Origin: Marinobacter similis
GTDB taxonomy: Bacteria > Pseudomonadota > Gammaproteobacteria > Pseudomonadales > Oleiphilaceae
Assembly (NCBI RefSeq): GCF_000830985.1
Contig: NZ_CP007151.1
Coordinates: 3,782,001 to 3,846,000 of the forward strand
Length of the DNA stretch: 64,000 bases
Reading direction: 5' to 3'
Below are positions 1 through 9,863 of the stretch, piece by piece. Both the position numbers and the translations under genes were made by a program. A model generated the notes under the pieces. That model was not told the origin of the DNA. It worked only from the letters and a program-made list of their open reading frames with translations, and searched no databases. The number at the start of each line of letters is the position of its first letter. Position 1 is the stretch's first letter.

Positions 1-903
1 CGCTTCATCGCTGTCGACGGCCCCGGTAAGGTCCTGGAAATACACCGCCAGTGCCCGGATATCGTCATTCGGAGCCTCGATCAGTCCCTTGTGCACCACA
101 CTCGACATGGAGCCGGCGGCAATGCCATGCCAATTCGAGCCACCGGAGCGGAGGTACTGGTATAGCTCTTCCTCGGTCCAGGGCACCGGGGCCGCGTGGG
201 TGGTGTTGAGTGCCGGCGCATACCAGTTATCCACAACCGCACCGTTGTAGGTTTTATCGGCGATTTCCGCGCCGAAGGCATTCCGGGGCGAGTGGCAGGC
301 AGTGCAGTGGCCCAGGCCTTCGGCAATGTAGGCACCGCGGTTCCAGGCATCCCCCTTGCTGTCGTCGGGCTGAAAACGCTCGCCATCGAAGAACAGGGTC
401 TTCCAGCCAGCCTGCAGCATGCGCAGATTGAACGGGAAATCGAGCTGGTTGTCCGGGCCCTGGTGGTCCACGGCCTGGCGACTCATGATATAGGCGTACA
501 GCGCGGACAGGTCGTCGTCAGTGACCTTGGTGAAATGGGTGTACGGAAAGGCCGGATAGAGATGTGAGCCATCCCGGGAAACCCCCTCGCGCATGGCGCG
601 GACAAAAGCTTCCTCGGACCAGTTGCCGATACCTTGCTCCGGGTGCGGGCTGATGTTGGTGGAGTACAGGGTGCCGAAAGGGGTCGGGAAATCCACACCA
701 CCGGCCAGAGGTTTTGATGGATCGCTGGTATGGCAAGAAGCGCAGTTGCCCAGTCCCGCCAGTACTTTGCCCCTGGCGATCTGATCCTGGCTGAAGGAGT
801 CTGCGCTGGGTTGGTCTATCTCATCAATGGCGGGCTTCCAGATAATCAGGAAGGCGACGACGACGGCGATAACGATAACGCCTGACAGAATTTTTTTAAT
901 CAC
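1..903 (-). CDS. Membrane-anchored diheme cytochrome c (C-terminus cut by window edge)
   Basis: Two c-type heme motifs are visible, CASCH near residue 54 and CTACH near residue 200, in a protein of at least 301 residues. It starts at a GTG (903) with Lys residues and one hydrophobic segment (about residues 6-22), so it is an exported, membrane-anchored electron carrier. Family knowledge: this two-domain layout is that of cytochrome c subunits of periplasmic alcohol/aldehyde dehydrogenases; which dehydrogenase it serves is not visible. No upstream in-frame ATG was found, so GTG is the best start; the Shine-Dalgarno is weak. The frame is open to base 1, so the C-terminus is missing. The 144 bases up to the next gene hold nothing I recognise. 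Confidence 0.88.
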   Translation of the reverse strand, partial: MIKKILSGVIVIAVVVAFLIIWKPAIDEIDQPSADSFSQDQIARGKVLAGLGNCASCHTSDPSKPLAGGVDFPTPFGTLYSTNISPHPEQGIGNWSEEAFVRAMREGVSRDGSHLYPAFPYTHFTKVTDDDLSALYAYIMSRQAVDHQGPDNQLDFPFNLRMLQAGWKTLFFDGERFQPDDSKGDAWNRGAYIAEGLGHCTACHSPRNAFGAEIADKTYNGAVVDNWYAPALNTTHAAPVPWTEEELYQYLRSGGSNWHGIAAGSMSSVVHKGLIEAPNDDIRALAVYFQDLTGAVDSDEA

Positions 904-1047
904 GAGCGTGTCCCGTTTGTGCGATGAATTTTCTTCCGTGTAACGCTAGTCGGCTTTGGTAAAACCGGCAAATCGCGGGCCAGTACCTTTAGATGGCACG
1001 CCAGTGCTGATCAGCCTGCTGGTGAGCCCGGCCGTCAGACTGCAGCT

Positions 1048-2619
1048 TTAGCAGGTGGGCCAGAGCAGATCGGGCAGCAACCCCGTGCAGGCTTCGGGAA
1101 CATCGTCATAGGCTTTGGCGGTCAGAGCCTTCAGGGAGCGGGCCTCCTGGTCGGAGAGCGCCCGGAACACTTTGTGTTCCCGCGCCAGACGATGGGTGAT
1201 CAGGTAGTCGATCACCGCTTCCGGATGCGCCATGAGAAAACCATGAGCCGGAGCGATGATACGAACGGATTCACCAAGTAGATCGTAAAGGGATTCGAGA
1301 TAAGCTTTCATGTCGCCATCGGGCGGGTTAATGACTACCGTCGAACCCTGCATGATGTGGTCGCCGGAAAACAGCATATCCGGGCCCGCCAGCAGAAAAC
1401 ACAGGTGATTGGAGGCGTGCCCTGGCGTCTTCAGGCATTTCAGAATACCCGCTTCGGTCACGATGAGATCGCCGTGTTCCGGTTCGTCATCCGGAGCAAA
1501 GGTCTGATCCTGGGCGGCACCCTCGGGAGCCGAGATACCCAGCACGCGGCAACCGGTCTTCGCCTTCAGCGCCTTGGTGGCGGGTGAATGGTCCTGATGG
1601 GTGTGGGTAACAACTACCTGATCGATAACCCCGCCGGTGAGTTCCAGAATGCGCTCGATATGGGTGTCGTTATTCGGGCCCGGGTCCAGAACCGTGAAAC
1701 GCTCATGGCCGAGTATGTAAGTGTTGGTGCCGGGCCCGGTCATCATGCCGGGGTTGGGTGCAGTCAGTCGCACCACTCCGGCAGCGATCTCAACCGGCTG
1801 CCCGGGGATGATCTCCGCGTGGGTACTGCCTTCGCCCTCCGGATCAAGTTCCGCCGCTTCATCGTATGCCGGTGCTCCGGGCTCCAGTGTCACCGGCCGG
1901 CCCTTTTTCTGCGCCGGCCAGGGATCGGTCGGAAAGGCCTCCGGCGGATTGGCATCGGCATAGCGCATCAATGCCTCGGTGGATTCGAACTCACTCAGCA
2001 CCCGCAAGGTACGAATGGTCGGCAGCCCCAGCATCCGCTCGCCACTGCGATGGTCTTCCAGGGCCTGGGCCGGATTGATCCACAGATGATCAATGGTCTC
2101 GATGCCATCATGACTGGCTAACTGGCCTGCCGGTGCGGTGGTCACAAAAAACCGGGTATCGAACCGCCGCGGTGGCCCCGGCGGCGTGGTCCAGTGACTG
2201 AGATAGGCCAGTCGGTCCAACGGAATCGTCAGTTCGTGGCGATGGCACAGATCGGCCAGGCTCAGCTCGCCCTTGAACACCGACTCGCGATCGCCGTGTA
2301 CGGCGTGATCACCACCAATGGCTTGCCCGTCCCGGTCCACCGCCACCAGAATGCCGGCTTCCTCAAAACATTCCCGCACCGCGGCCAGCATATAGTCGGC
2401 GCCGCCCTCGTCCAGACTCATGGTCTGGCTGATAACGGCATCGTCCGGCCCCTGCGCATGTTTGCGAGCCTGCGTCTCCTGCTGGTCCACGGCGCCACCG
2501 GGAAACACGAAATAGCCCGGCAGAAACACCGCGTCCCAGGTGCGCTGGAGCAGCAACACTTCTACACCGTTGTCGGTGTCGCGGGTGAGAACCAGAGTGG
2601 CGGCAGGGCGAATATCCAT
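1048..2619 (-). CDS. NUDIX hydrolase fused to metallo-beta-lactamase-fold hydrolase
   Basis: A 523-residue, two-domain protein. Residues about 1-230 are a NUDIX domain with the box residues REcfEEaGI (82-90). Residues about 270-500 are an MBL-fold hydrolase of the LACTB2/glyoxalase-II type with the zinc motif HTHQDH (339-344) and later His/Asp ligands (TPGHASNH, FSGDH). NUDIX enzymes cleave nucleoside diphosphates linked to another group; LACTB2-like proteins act as hydrolases or endoribonucleases. The substrate of the fusion is not evident. Likely cytoplasmic; no signal peptide. It is transcribed divergently from the thioesterase at 2903, with a hairpin repeat between them. Confidence 0.87.
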   Translation of the reverse strand: MDIRPAATLVLTRDTDNGVEVLLLQRTWDAVFLPGYFVFPGGAVDQQETQARKHAQGPDDAVISQTMSLDEGGADYMLAAVRECFEEAGILVAVDRDGQAIGGDHAVHGDRESVFKGELSLADLCHRHELTIPLDRLAYLSHWTTPPGPPRRFDTRFFVTTAPAGQLASHDGIETIDHLWINPAQALEDHRSGERMLGLPTIRTLRVLSEFESTEALMRYADANPPEAFPTDPWPAQKKGRPVTLEPGAPAYDEAAELDPEGEGSTHAEIIPGQPVEIAAGVVRLTAPNPGMMTGPGTNTYILGHERFTVLDPGPNNDTHIERILELTGGVIDQVVVTHTHQDHSPATKALKAKTGCRVLGISAPEGAAQDQTFAPDDEPEHGDLIVTEAGILKCLKTPGHASNHLCFLLAGPDMLFSGDHIMQGSTVVINPPDGDMKAYLESLYDLLGESVRIIAPAHGFLMAHPEAVIDYLITHRLAREHKVFRALSDQEARSLKALTAKAYDDVPEACTGLLPDLLWPTC

Positions 2620-2670
2620 AAACTTTCCGAGGTCAGGTTAATGAGGGTGCGCGCAGTAGGTTAGCGAGGG

Positions 2671-2770
2671 CATTGGATTGGGTTTGCCAAAATTGTGCGA
2701 AGCCATGGATGGCGAAGCTCAAGCGCCACAGGGATGTGCTTGAGCGGGTTTTGGCAAACCCAATCCAATG
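2671..2770 (+). repeat. Hairpin repeat, copy A (conserved loop, perfect 22-bp arms)
   Basis: Arms 2671-2692 and 2749-2770 are perfect 22-bp inverted repeats. The 56-nt loop (2693-2748) contains the family core, including GCCATGGATGGC and the inner pair CTCAAGC/GCTTGAG. The core is in + orientation. It lies in the divergent gap between the NUDIX-MBL gene and the thioesterase, so as RNA it would be in the thioesterase leader. Confidence 0.9.
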
Positions 2771-2902
2771 TCCAATACGCCAGAGCGAGATGCGCATGGG
2801 ATAACTAGCAAGATAGCGGATACAACCGCCAGATGAACAGTGCTGAGCAAACGCGTATCATGCTCGCTTTCCAACGAACCCCCAGCCAGACAGGTACACC
2901 CC

Positions 2903-3328
2903 GTGGCCCGCATCAAACTCGCTTTCCCGGACGACGTCTTCTGCTTCGAGACCAACATGCCGGTTCGCATCACCGACATTAATGGCGCCAACCACCTGGG
3001 CAATGACGCGCTGATCTCCATGCTGTCCGAGGCGCGAGCCCAGTTCCTGGTGAGCTACGGTGTCCAGGAAGCCGACCAGAATGGCATGGGTATCATCGTC
3101 ACCGACCTGGCCACCATGTACCAGTCAGAATCCTTCTTTCCGGAGATGCTGCGGTTCGAGGTGGGCCTGATGGACTTCAACAAATACGGCGGGGATTTCG
3201 TGTTTCGGGTCACCAAGGCCGAAAGCGGCCAGCCGGTGGCGCTGGCCAAGTACGGATTTGTCTTCTTCAACTACCAGCGTAAAGCGGTAGAGCCGATGCC
3301 CGAGAGCTTTCGCTCACGCTTCAGCTGA
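2903..3328 (+). CDS. Hotdog-fold acyl-CoA thioesterase (4HBT/FadM-like)
   Basis: 141 residues with the hotdog-fold pattern of the 4-hydroxybenzoyl-CoA thioesterase family: an early RxTDINGANHLGND stretch, in which the Asp/Asn occupy the usual catalytic region, then a strand-rich second half. Such enzymes hydrolyse acyl-CoA thioesters in the cytoplasm; the natural acyl chain is unknown. I chose GTG at 2903 because homologous length begins there and an AGG-like site precedes it; an in-frame ATG at 2840 would add 21 poorly folded residues. The 3' end overlaps the convergent MATE gene by 15 bases. Confidence 0.78.
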   Translation: MARIKLAFPDDVFCFETNMPVRITDINGANHLGNDALISMLSEARAQFLVSYGVQEADQNGMGIIVTDLATMYQSESFFPEMLRFEVGLMDFNKYGGDFVFRVTKAESGQPVALAKYGFVFFNYQRKAVEPMPESFRSRFS

Positions 3329-4645
3329 TGCAGTACGTAGCTTGTTCATGCCGGCCCGGTAGAACGAATAGGCCATGACGCCGGCGAACAGATTGCCCAC
3401 CAGGGCGCCACTCATCAGGCCGTAAATGCCGTTGATTTGGCTACCAAGCCAAAGCAGCGGCAGGAAGCACAGGAACAGGCGAAGGGTGGAGACCAGCAGG
3501 GCGCGCATTGCGAGCCCGAGCGCATTGCACACCGACACCATCAACATACACACCCCAAGCCCGCTGTAACTCAGCGGCACCCGCACCAGATAGCCGGCCA
3601 GAACTTCCTGCACGTCGGCGTCGCTGGTGAACACATCCGACACAAGCCCGGATGCGGCCAGCCAGATCAGCCCGATGGCCAGCTGCCACACCACCACAAA
3701 CCGCACCCCGATTCTGACCAGCTTGCGGATCTGTTCTATATCGCCGGCGCCCAACAGGCGGCCAATCATCGGTGGCATCGACATGGTCAGCGCCAGCACC
3801 ACCACAATCGAGAAAAACTCCAGGCGCGTGCCCAGGCCCCAGGCGGCAACCGCGGCCGAACCAAAGCCGGCTACCAGCGCCGTGGCCAACATGGCGGAGG
3901 CCGCAGGCATTAGCTGACTGACCATGGCCGGCGCCATGATGTTGTTGAGTTGTTTCAGGGCCTGACCAAGGGCGAGCTGGCTCAGATCAAACCGGGCCCA
4001 GTGTCGCTTCAGCAGCTTCGGATAAATCACCAGGCAACCGATGCCAAACGAGGTCACCGTTGCCCAGGCGGCGCCGGGCAGACCCCAGCCGAACACGAAG
4101 ATGTACAGCGGATCCAACGCAATGTTGAGCAGGCTGGTGACGACCATCATGTAGCCGGGTAGTTTGGTGTCGCCGTGGGAGCGGCACACACTGTAGCCGA
4201 AATAGAGCACCGCACCGGTCCAGGCGGCAATTAGCCAGGGCAGCCAGTAGCTGCGGATCATCGGCAGTAACGATTCTTCGGCGCCGAGCCAGGTCATGAT
4301 CTGGCTTTGTAGCAGCCACAGCCCTATACAAAGCACGAATACCAGACTGCCGCCGACGGTAATCACCAGGCCGCCCAGCCGATAGGCACGGAGCTCGTCA
4401 CCGGCACCCAGGGTGCGGGAAATGATCGCCGTGGTGGCAATGCCCAGGCCCACCTGTAGGCCAATGATCAGTTGTTGCATGGGCAGGGTGAAGCCCAGTG
4501 CCGCCAGAGGATCGCGGCCCAGTTGGCCGATGAAGGCACTGTCGGCCAGTTGGAACGTCATCAGCGAGAGTACGCCAAACAGCATGGGCCAGGTCATGAT
4601 GAAGAGCTGGCGGGGTAGGCTGGCGGACTCGGGTGGTTTATTCAC
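3314..4645 (-). CDS. MATE family multidrug efflux transporter
   Basis: 443 residues with about twelve hydrophobic segments, the usual size and layout of MATE proteins. The N-terminal half has the family-type WPMLFGVLSLMTFQLADSAF helix. MATE transporters export cationic drugs or metabolites in exchange for Na+ or H+ across the inner membrane. The gene is intact. It lies downstream of tpx on the same strand with a hairpin repeat between them, and converges with the thioesterase, sharing 15 bases. Confidence 0.92.
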   Translation of the reverse strand: MNKPPESASLPRQLFIMTWPMLFGVLSLMTFQLADSAFIGQLGRDPLAALGFTLPMQQLIIGLQVGLGIATTAIISRTLGAGDELRAYRLGGLVITVGGSLVFVLCIGLWLLQSQIMTWLGAEESLLPMIRSYWLPWLIAAWTGAVLYFGYSVCRSHGDTKLPGYMMVVTSLLNIALDPLYIFVFGWGLPGAAWATVTSFGIGCLVIYPKLLKRHWARFDLSQLALGQALKQLNNIMAPAMVSQLMPAASAMLATALVAGFGSAAVAAWGLGTRLEFFSIVVVLALTMSMPPMIGRLLGAGDIEQIRKLVRIGVRFVVVWQLAIGLIWLAASGLVSDVFTSDADVQEVLAGYLVRVPLSYSGLGVCMLMVSVCNALGLAMRALLVSTLRLFLCFLPLLWLGSQINGIYGLMSGALVGNLFAGVMAYSFYRAGMNKLRTASAEA

Positions 4646-4730
4646 AGGTTGAGGTCAGGGTCTTGGTTGGAATGGGTGGGGGAGTCTAACAGGTCTGGGT
4701 ATTGGTGCCTGCTTTGGTGCCTGCTGATAA

Positions 4731-4823
4731 CCGGCGGGGATTTCCGAAACACGCTGTGAATACGTCCGTGTACGCTCGGCTCCGCCATCCCTGGCTCCGC
4801 ACGGTTTCGAACATCCCCGCCGG
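4731..4823 (-). repeat. Hairpin repeat, copy D (diverged core)
   Basis: Arms 4731-4750 and 4804-4823 pair at 18 of 20 positions around a 53-nt loop. The half of the core with GGCTCCGCCATCC is kept, while the inner CTCAAGC/GCTTGAG stem is replaced by an unrelated-looking stretch. Core orientation is minus, the same as transcription of the flanking tpx and MATE genes. Confidence 0.82.
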
Positions 4824-4850
4824 CCATCAGGCCGAACGGGTTCTATGGAA

Positions 4851-5348
4851 TCAAAGCGCCTTTAGAGCGGCCTCGTAGTCCGGCTCGTCTTTGATTTCGT
4901 CGACCAGCTGGCTGTGGATAACCTTATCTTCCTCGTCGAGCACTACGACTGCTCGGGCACAGAGACCGGCCAATGGGCCGTCCTGGATGGCGACGCCATA
5001 GTCCTGCTGGAAGCTGTAGTTCCGGAAAGTGGATAGGGTGATTACGTCTTTCAGGCCTTCGGCGCCGCAGAAGCGGGCTGCCGCGAACGGCAGGTCTGCC
5101 GAGACCACCAGGACAACGGTGTTGTCGAGGCTGCTGGCTTTCTCATTGAACTTGCGGGTAGACGCCGCGCAAACACCGGTATCGATGCTGGGAATGATGT
5201 TCAGGATTTTGCGCTTACCCGCCCAGTTATCCAGCTTCACCTCTTCCAGACCGCTGTTGGTGAGGGTGAACGGTTGCGCGTTGTCACCGACTTTCGGGAA
5301 GCTGCCGCTCAGTTCGATGGGGTTGCCGTCGAGATTTACTTTGCTCAT
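4851..5348 (-). CDS. tpx: Thiol peroxidase (atypical 2-Cys peroxiredoxin)
   Basis: 165 residues, the usual Tpx length. The peroxidatic Cys60 lies in [17 protein letters not shown] and the resolving Cys94 in RFCGAEG, the spacing typical of Tpx. The enzyme reduces H2O2 and organic hydroperoxides with electrons from thioredoxin, in the cytoplasm or periplasm depending on species; no signal peptide is seen here, so cytoplasmic is likely. It is single-gene sized and is followed on its strand by repeat copy D and the MATE gene. Confidence 0.96.
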   Translation of the reverse strand: MSKVNLDGNPIELSGSFPKVGDNAQPFTLTNSGLEEVKLDNWAGKRKILNIIPSIDTGVCAASTRKFNEKASSLDNTVVLVVSADLPFAAARFCGAEGLKDVITLSTFRNYSFQQDYGVAIQDGPLAGLCARAVVVLDEEDKVIHSQLVDEIKDEPDYEAALKAL

Positions 5349-5442
5349 AGGGGTTCCTTGTTAACGGGTGTATGAGAATCAACTGATCCAACTTACTCTT
5401 TCTAGTTCAGTTTGGACTATCTTGCACCCGATAAGAAACCGT

Positions 5443-6662
5443 TTACTGGGCTGAGGCGCTCTGGGGTTCAAAACCAGGCGCCGGATGCCGTTGCACCAGC
5501 AGCAGGTAACTGGCGAGGGCGGCACAGGCGCAAGTGGCGATGATCACCGCCATGACCACCGAGGTGCCGTCGTGTAGATGACCCACCAGTATGCCCGCTA
5601 CCGCGGCCACGGCCATCTGTCCGAATCCGAACAGGGCCGATGCTGAGCCCGCCATGCGCGGGAAATTTGCCATTGCCCCGGCCATGGTCTGGGGTAACAC
5701 CATACCGGTGCCGACCATGAACAGGGTTTGCGGCAGGATCACCGCCCAAACGTTGTAAACGCCACTGAGTGCCAGGGCGGCCATCAGGCTTCCGCCGGCG
5801 ACCGCAATCACCAGTCCCCGCACCAGAATCTGGTCGGGCACCAGTTTGCTGCCCAGGCGGATGGCGGTCAGGTTGCCGGTGACATAGCCCACCACCATGC
5901 AGGCGAAGAACAGGCCAAAGTGCTCAGGCGCCACACCCAGGAAGTCGATCAGAACGAAAGACGAACCGGACAGGAACGCGAACAGGCCGGAGAAGATCAG
6001 TGCGTTGGTCAGGGTGTAGCCAAGGAAGCTGATATCGGTGCCAATGCTGCGATAGTTGCGCAGCAGGCTGCACAGCCGCAACGGCTGGCGGTATTCCGGG
6101 CGCATGGGTTCGGGAATGCCGAAAGCCACCACTACTGCCATAACCAGGGCGTAGGCGCCCAGTACCAGGAAAATGGACGACCAACCAGGCTGGCGACCAG
6201 TACACCGCCGATGGTTGGGGCGATGGCCGGCGCGAGGGCCATGATGCTGGCCAGAATGGCGAGGATCTTGGCCGCTTCGCGCGGTGTGTAGATATCCCGA
6301 ATGGCGGCCCGGCCCAGTACCGGGCCAGCGGAGCCACCCAGGGCCTGCAGTACGCGGCACAGAGTCAGGGTTTCTATGTTGGTGGCCAGGGCACAGCCAA
6401 TACTGGCGATGGCGAACAGGATGAAGCCGCCAATCATGATCGGCTTGCGACCAAAGCGGTCGGCGAGCGGCCCACAGATCAGCTGGGCGATGGCAAAGCC
6501 TGCCATGTAAAGGCTCAGGGTCAGCTGAACCTGATCAGTTCCGGAGCCAAAATCGCGCCCGATCTGCGGCAGCGCCGGCAGATACATATCGGTCGCGAGC
6601 GGGCCGAGGGCTACGGCGGCCGCTAGCAGAATGGTTGTCCAGACACTGGTTAACGTAAGCAT
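5443..6662 (-). CDS. Bcr/CflA family drug-resistance MFS transporter (frameshifted)
   Basis: The N-terminal part (6662 to about 6180) carries the MFS motif GPLADRFGRKP and the family ATDMYLPALP segment; the C-terminal part continues in another frame to 5443. The break is near 6180, where CTGGTTGG would restore the frame and the sequence SLGWSSIF if one G were added. The whole has about twelve membrane segments and about 406 residues, normal for Bcr/CflA proton-driven exporters. A LysR regulator lies just upstream on the same strand, separated by repeat copy B. Confidence 0.88.
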
Positions 6663-6684
6663 TTATCTTCCTGAATTGGGAGTG

Positions 6685-6794
6685 GCCGACTGGCGTACAG
6701 GCTGTCCAAAACCCGCTCAAGCACGTCCATGTGGCGCTTGAGCTCCGCCATCCATGGCTCCGCACAGTTTTGGACAGCCTGTACGCCAGCCGGC
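6685..6794 (-). repeat. Hairpin repeat, copy B (27 of 28 paired arms)
   Basis: Arms 6685-6712 and 6767-6794 pair at 27 of 28 positions; the one mismatch (A-C on +) becomes a G-U wobble on the minus strand. The loop is 54 nt with the full conserved core, oriented minus. It sits between the LysR and MFS genes, both on the minus strand. Confidence 0.9.
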
Positions 6795-6883
6795 GATCAA
6801 ACTATGGAAGGGGAGTCTATGGGCTAGTAACCAGGAAGATAACGGCCGCAGGCTTCATACAATATATGAACAATATCGATTGA

Positions 6884-7792
6884 TTATGAGTTGAGGCCGT
6901 TCATGGTGGCGGCGACGCTGTTGACCTGGTTGCGTAACCAGCGGTGGGCCGGGTCGTTCTGGTTCCGGCGGTGCCACAGCATCAGCAGCGTAAAGGGTTT
7001 GAAATCAAAGGGCAGCGGAGTCCAGGCGAAGTCGCGGAGCAGGTGCTTGCTCATCAGTTCCGGCGCCGTGGCCAGCATGTCTGTGCCGCGCAGGAACTCG
7101 GGCAGGCCGGAGAAGTTGGATACGGTCACCAGGGTGCGGCGGGTCAGGCCGCGGGCGGAGAGCGAGGTTTCCAGGCCAGGCTTTTCGCCGGTGGCAAACA
7201 GCAGGGCAATGTGGTCGGCCTTCAGATATTCCGGCAGGTCCTTGGGCGCGTCGCGCTGTTCCGGATCGTAGAACACCACCATGCGGTCGGCCATCAGCCT
7301 CGCTGCATGATGTCGGTCGCCTCCGGGGCATGGGGCGAGATAATCAGGTCGCATACGTCTTTTCGCAGCATGTCGGCATTGGGAATACCGGAGGGAATCA
7401 CTTGCAGCCGGATGCCCGGGGCCTCTCGGCGCAGGGCCGCGACCAATGGTGGCAGTAACAGATCGCGCTGGTAGTCGTTGGCGGCAATGGTAAAGGTGAA
7501 TTCGGCGGTGGCCGGTGAAAACGGTGGACCGGAGGACAGCGAATGCAGGTCGTCCAGAATCTGGCGAATGTGTGGGCCAGCCTGCAAGGCGTAGCGGTAG
7601 GGGCAATGCCGCGCCCGGATTTGACGAACAGGGAGTCGCCTAGCGCCTGCCGCAGGCGGTCCAGGGTGTGACTGACCGCAGATTGCTGACGCCGAGCTTC
7701 ACGGCAGCACGGGATACGCTGCCTTCGTCGAGGACCGTTACGAAGGTGCTGAGGGCGCGAATGTCGAGATTGAATGTATCAACGGGGTTCAT
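6884..7792 (-). CDS. LysR family transcriptional regulator (three frameshifts)
   Basis: The N-terminal helix-turn-helix begins at ATG 7792 (MNPVDTFNLDIRALSTF, then a SRAAVKLGVS recognition region). The frame breaks near 7682, near 7600 and near 7303; each is repaired by adding one base to a short run (CC, CCC, GG). The rest reads as a LysR effector-binding domain (SHTLDRLRQALGDSLFVKSGRG, then the periplasmic-binding-like fold) to the stop at 6884. The total is about 303 residues, the usual size. LysR proteins control neighbouring genes, so the MFS exporter at 5443-6662 is the probable target, but no operator was identified. Confidence 0.82.
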
Positions 7793-7831
7793 GAATGGGA
7801 GTTTACCCCAGTCACTCACCGGTCGAAACGC

Positions 7832-9085
7832 CTAGCGCGATGTCTGGCCCTGGATAAAGGTTGCCATGGCCGCCACCATTTGGTCGTACCAGGGGTTATA
7901 GGTCAGTCGGCTGGTGGGGACTGAACGGGCATCGTCGTGCCAGGCACTGAACCAGAGTTGGCTCTCCGGTACCTGTCTGCAGTCGTCCAGCGAGAGTCCG
8001 TTGGGCTCCAGGCAACGCTGGAGCACTGCGCCGGCCCCGTAGAGCTCGTTGTTCGGCGCCACTGCCAAGGCCTGGTGCGAGAACTCCAGGATGTTGGCTT
8101 CAGGCAGGTAGCTGTTCAGGAACGACAACCGTTCATCCTGCCAATTTTTGGCCCAGGATTGTCGGGTGTCCCGGAATATGAGCATGCGGCTGGCCGGGTG
8201 GACGAAGTCCCTCCGGAACCGCTCGGTGAGGTAGTTCAGGTTGATCACTGAGTCCGCTTCGGTCGCCACAAGGAACAACGGCAAATTTGCCGATGCCGGC
8301 TGTTCGATTGCCTGCTGGGTTTTTCGGAGCACGTCGCCAATCTGGACCGCAGCGTTGAGGGTTACCGACTCGTATTTGACCGGGTTCAGTTCCGGTTCCT
8401 CTTCAACAAAATCTGCGAAGACGTCGGCAATGCCCGCCAGCCATAGATAGTTTCGCAAGCCATTCAGTTGCCAGGCCGGCGCGATTGCGACCAGGCCCCG
8501 GGGAGCAGGCTTTTGTCCGGACAGTGCGTACTCGGTGGCCAGTGCACCGCCGAGTGAAAAGCCGCCGATGAAGGAGTGGTCGACGTCCCGGGCCAGAGTC
8601 TCGAAGTGGGTACTGACTTGCTCGCGCCAAATAGTCGCTTCGGCGTCGATCATGTCACCGGGGCGGGTGCCGTGTCCTTGCAGCAGGATGGTTCTGACTT
8701 CAACGCATTGGGCCGCGAGGGATTGGGCAAGGTCTCTGAACACAAACGGGGAGTCGCTCAGACCATGGATCAGCAACAGGCCGGTGGTCGGTTGGCCCGC
8801 ACAGTGGTTGGCGGCCGGCGAGCGAAAAGGCAGATTCCACGCGATTTGCTGCTCCCGTGGAAATCCCTCTACCGGGATCAGGTTGCGCTCCAGGTAACCC
8901 TGAACGTGTGCCTGGTATTCATCGAAGTCTCCGTAAGGTTCGGCGTCCAGAGCTTCTGGGCCAGGTTGGTAAAGTGCCGAGCTGGGTGTGCAAGCGGATA
9001 CGGTGAGCACAAGCAGAAAGGCCGCAATGCATGCGGTTGCGCTGAGTCGGTGCTGGCGGAAGAGAAGGGTTGGGCGCTGGCGCAT
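7832..9085 (-). CDS. Alpha/beta-hydrolase lipoprotein (lipase/esterase-like)
   Basis: 417 residues beginning with a signal peptide ending in a lipobox (LTVSAC, Cys32), so it should be lipidated and anchored in the cell envelope. The alpha/beta-hydrolase core has the oxyanion stretch LLIHGLSDSPF and the nucleophile elbow GFSLGG. It probably hydrolyses an ester; the substrate is unknown. It is divergent from the HAD gene at 9181. The gene is intact and long for a simple esterase, with extra C-terminal residues. Confidence 0.83.
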   Translation of the reverse strand: MRQRPTLLFRQHRLSATACIAAFLLVLTVSACTPSSALYQPGPEALDAEPYGDFDEYQAHVQGYLERNLIPVEGFPREQQIAWNLPFRSPAANHCAGQPTTGLLLIHGLSDSPFVFRDLAQSLAAQCVEVRTILLQGHGTRPGDMIDAEATIWREQVSTHFETLARDVDHSFIGGFSLGGALATEYALSGQKPAPRGLVAIAPAWQLNGLRNYLWLAGIADVFADFVEEEPELNPVKYESVTLNAAVQIGDVLRKTQQAIEQPASANLPLFLVATEADSVINLNYLTERFRRDFVHPASRMLIFRDTRQSWAKNWQDERLSFLNSYLPEANILEFSHQALAVAPNNELYGAGAVLQRCLEPNGLSLDDCRQVPESQLWFSAWHDDARSVPTSRLTYNPWYDQMVAAMATFIQGQTSR

Positions 9086-9180
9086 GGTGTTGGTATATCT
9101 GATAGGGTTGAGTGATCGTTCAAGTCGTTATGGTGAAAGATACGGCGGATTGGGCACAACTGGATGAGGAGAAGATCGAA

Positions 9181-9805
9181 ATGACTATGCGACTGGCATT
9201 TGATGTCTACGGCACCCTGGTCGATCCAATGGGCATGTCTGATCTGCTGCAGCAGGATGCCGGCGGCAATGCCGGAGCGGTCGCTGCCTTGTGGCGGGAG
9301 AAGCAGTTGGAGTTCTCTTTTCGCAAGGGCCTGATGCGGGTGTATGAGGACTTCGGTGTCTGTACCCGGCAGGCGCTGAGGTTTGCTATGGCGACTCACA
9401 AGCTGCCGTTGTCCTCTGAGCGTGAGGACGAGTTGATGACGGCCTATCTGTCGCTGCCGGCGTTCGACGATTCCCTGCCGGCCCTGAAAGCTCTAAAAGG
9501 CCAGTACGCTGTTTGCCTTTTCCAACGGCAGTTACCCGGCGCTGGAGAAGGTGTTGGGCCACAACGATCTGCTGGAGCAGTTCGAGGGGTTGGTGTCGGT
9601 AGATGACTTGAAGAGTTTCAAGCCGGACCCGGCGGTGTATGCCTATGCCCGACGTAAGACCGGGGCCTGGGATGAGCCGCTGTGCCTGGTGTCCAGCAAT
9701 GCCTGGGATGTGATTGGGGCGCGGGCGGCTGGGTTGCTGGCGGTTTGGGTTAAGCGGGATTCGGAGAAGGTATTTGAGGATTGGGGGATTGACCTTCGGC
9801 GGTGA
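9181..9805 (+). CDS. Haloacid dehalogenase type II / HAD hydrolase (frameshifted)
   Basis: The start MTMRLAFDVYGTLVDP holds HAD motif I (DxYGT) and is preceded by a GAGGAG ribosome-binding site, which favours 9181 over the earlier in-frame TTG/ATG codons. The frame breaks near 9515; removing one base there gives FSNG (motif II Ser) and then LKSFKPDPAVY (motif III Lys) and SSNAWD (motif IV). About 207 residues, normal for L-2-haloacid dehalogenase-like enzymes, which hydrolyse 2-haloacids or small phosphates in the cytoplasm. The true substrate cannot be told from sequence. Confidence 0.82.
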
Positions 9806-9863
9806 TTGGTTCTTTGAGTGAGCTGCCGGAAACCCTGGCTAATCTCTGACTTCGGAGGTGAGT

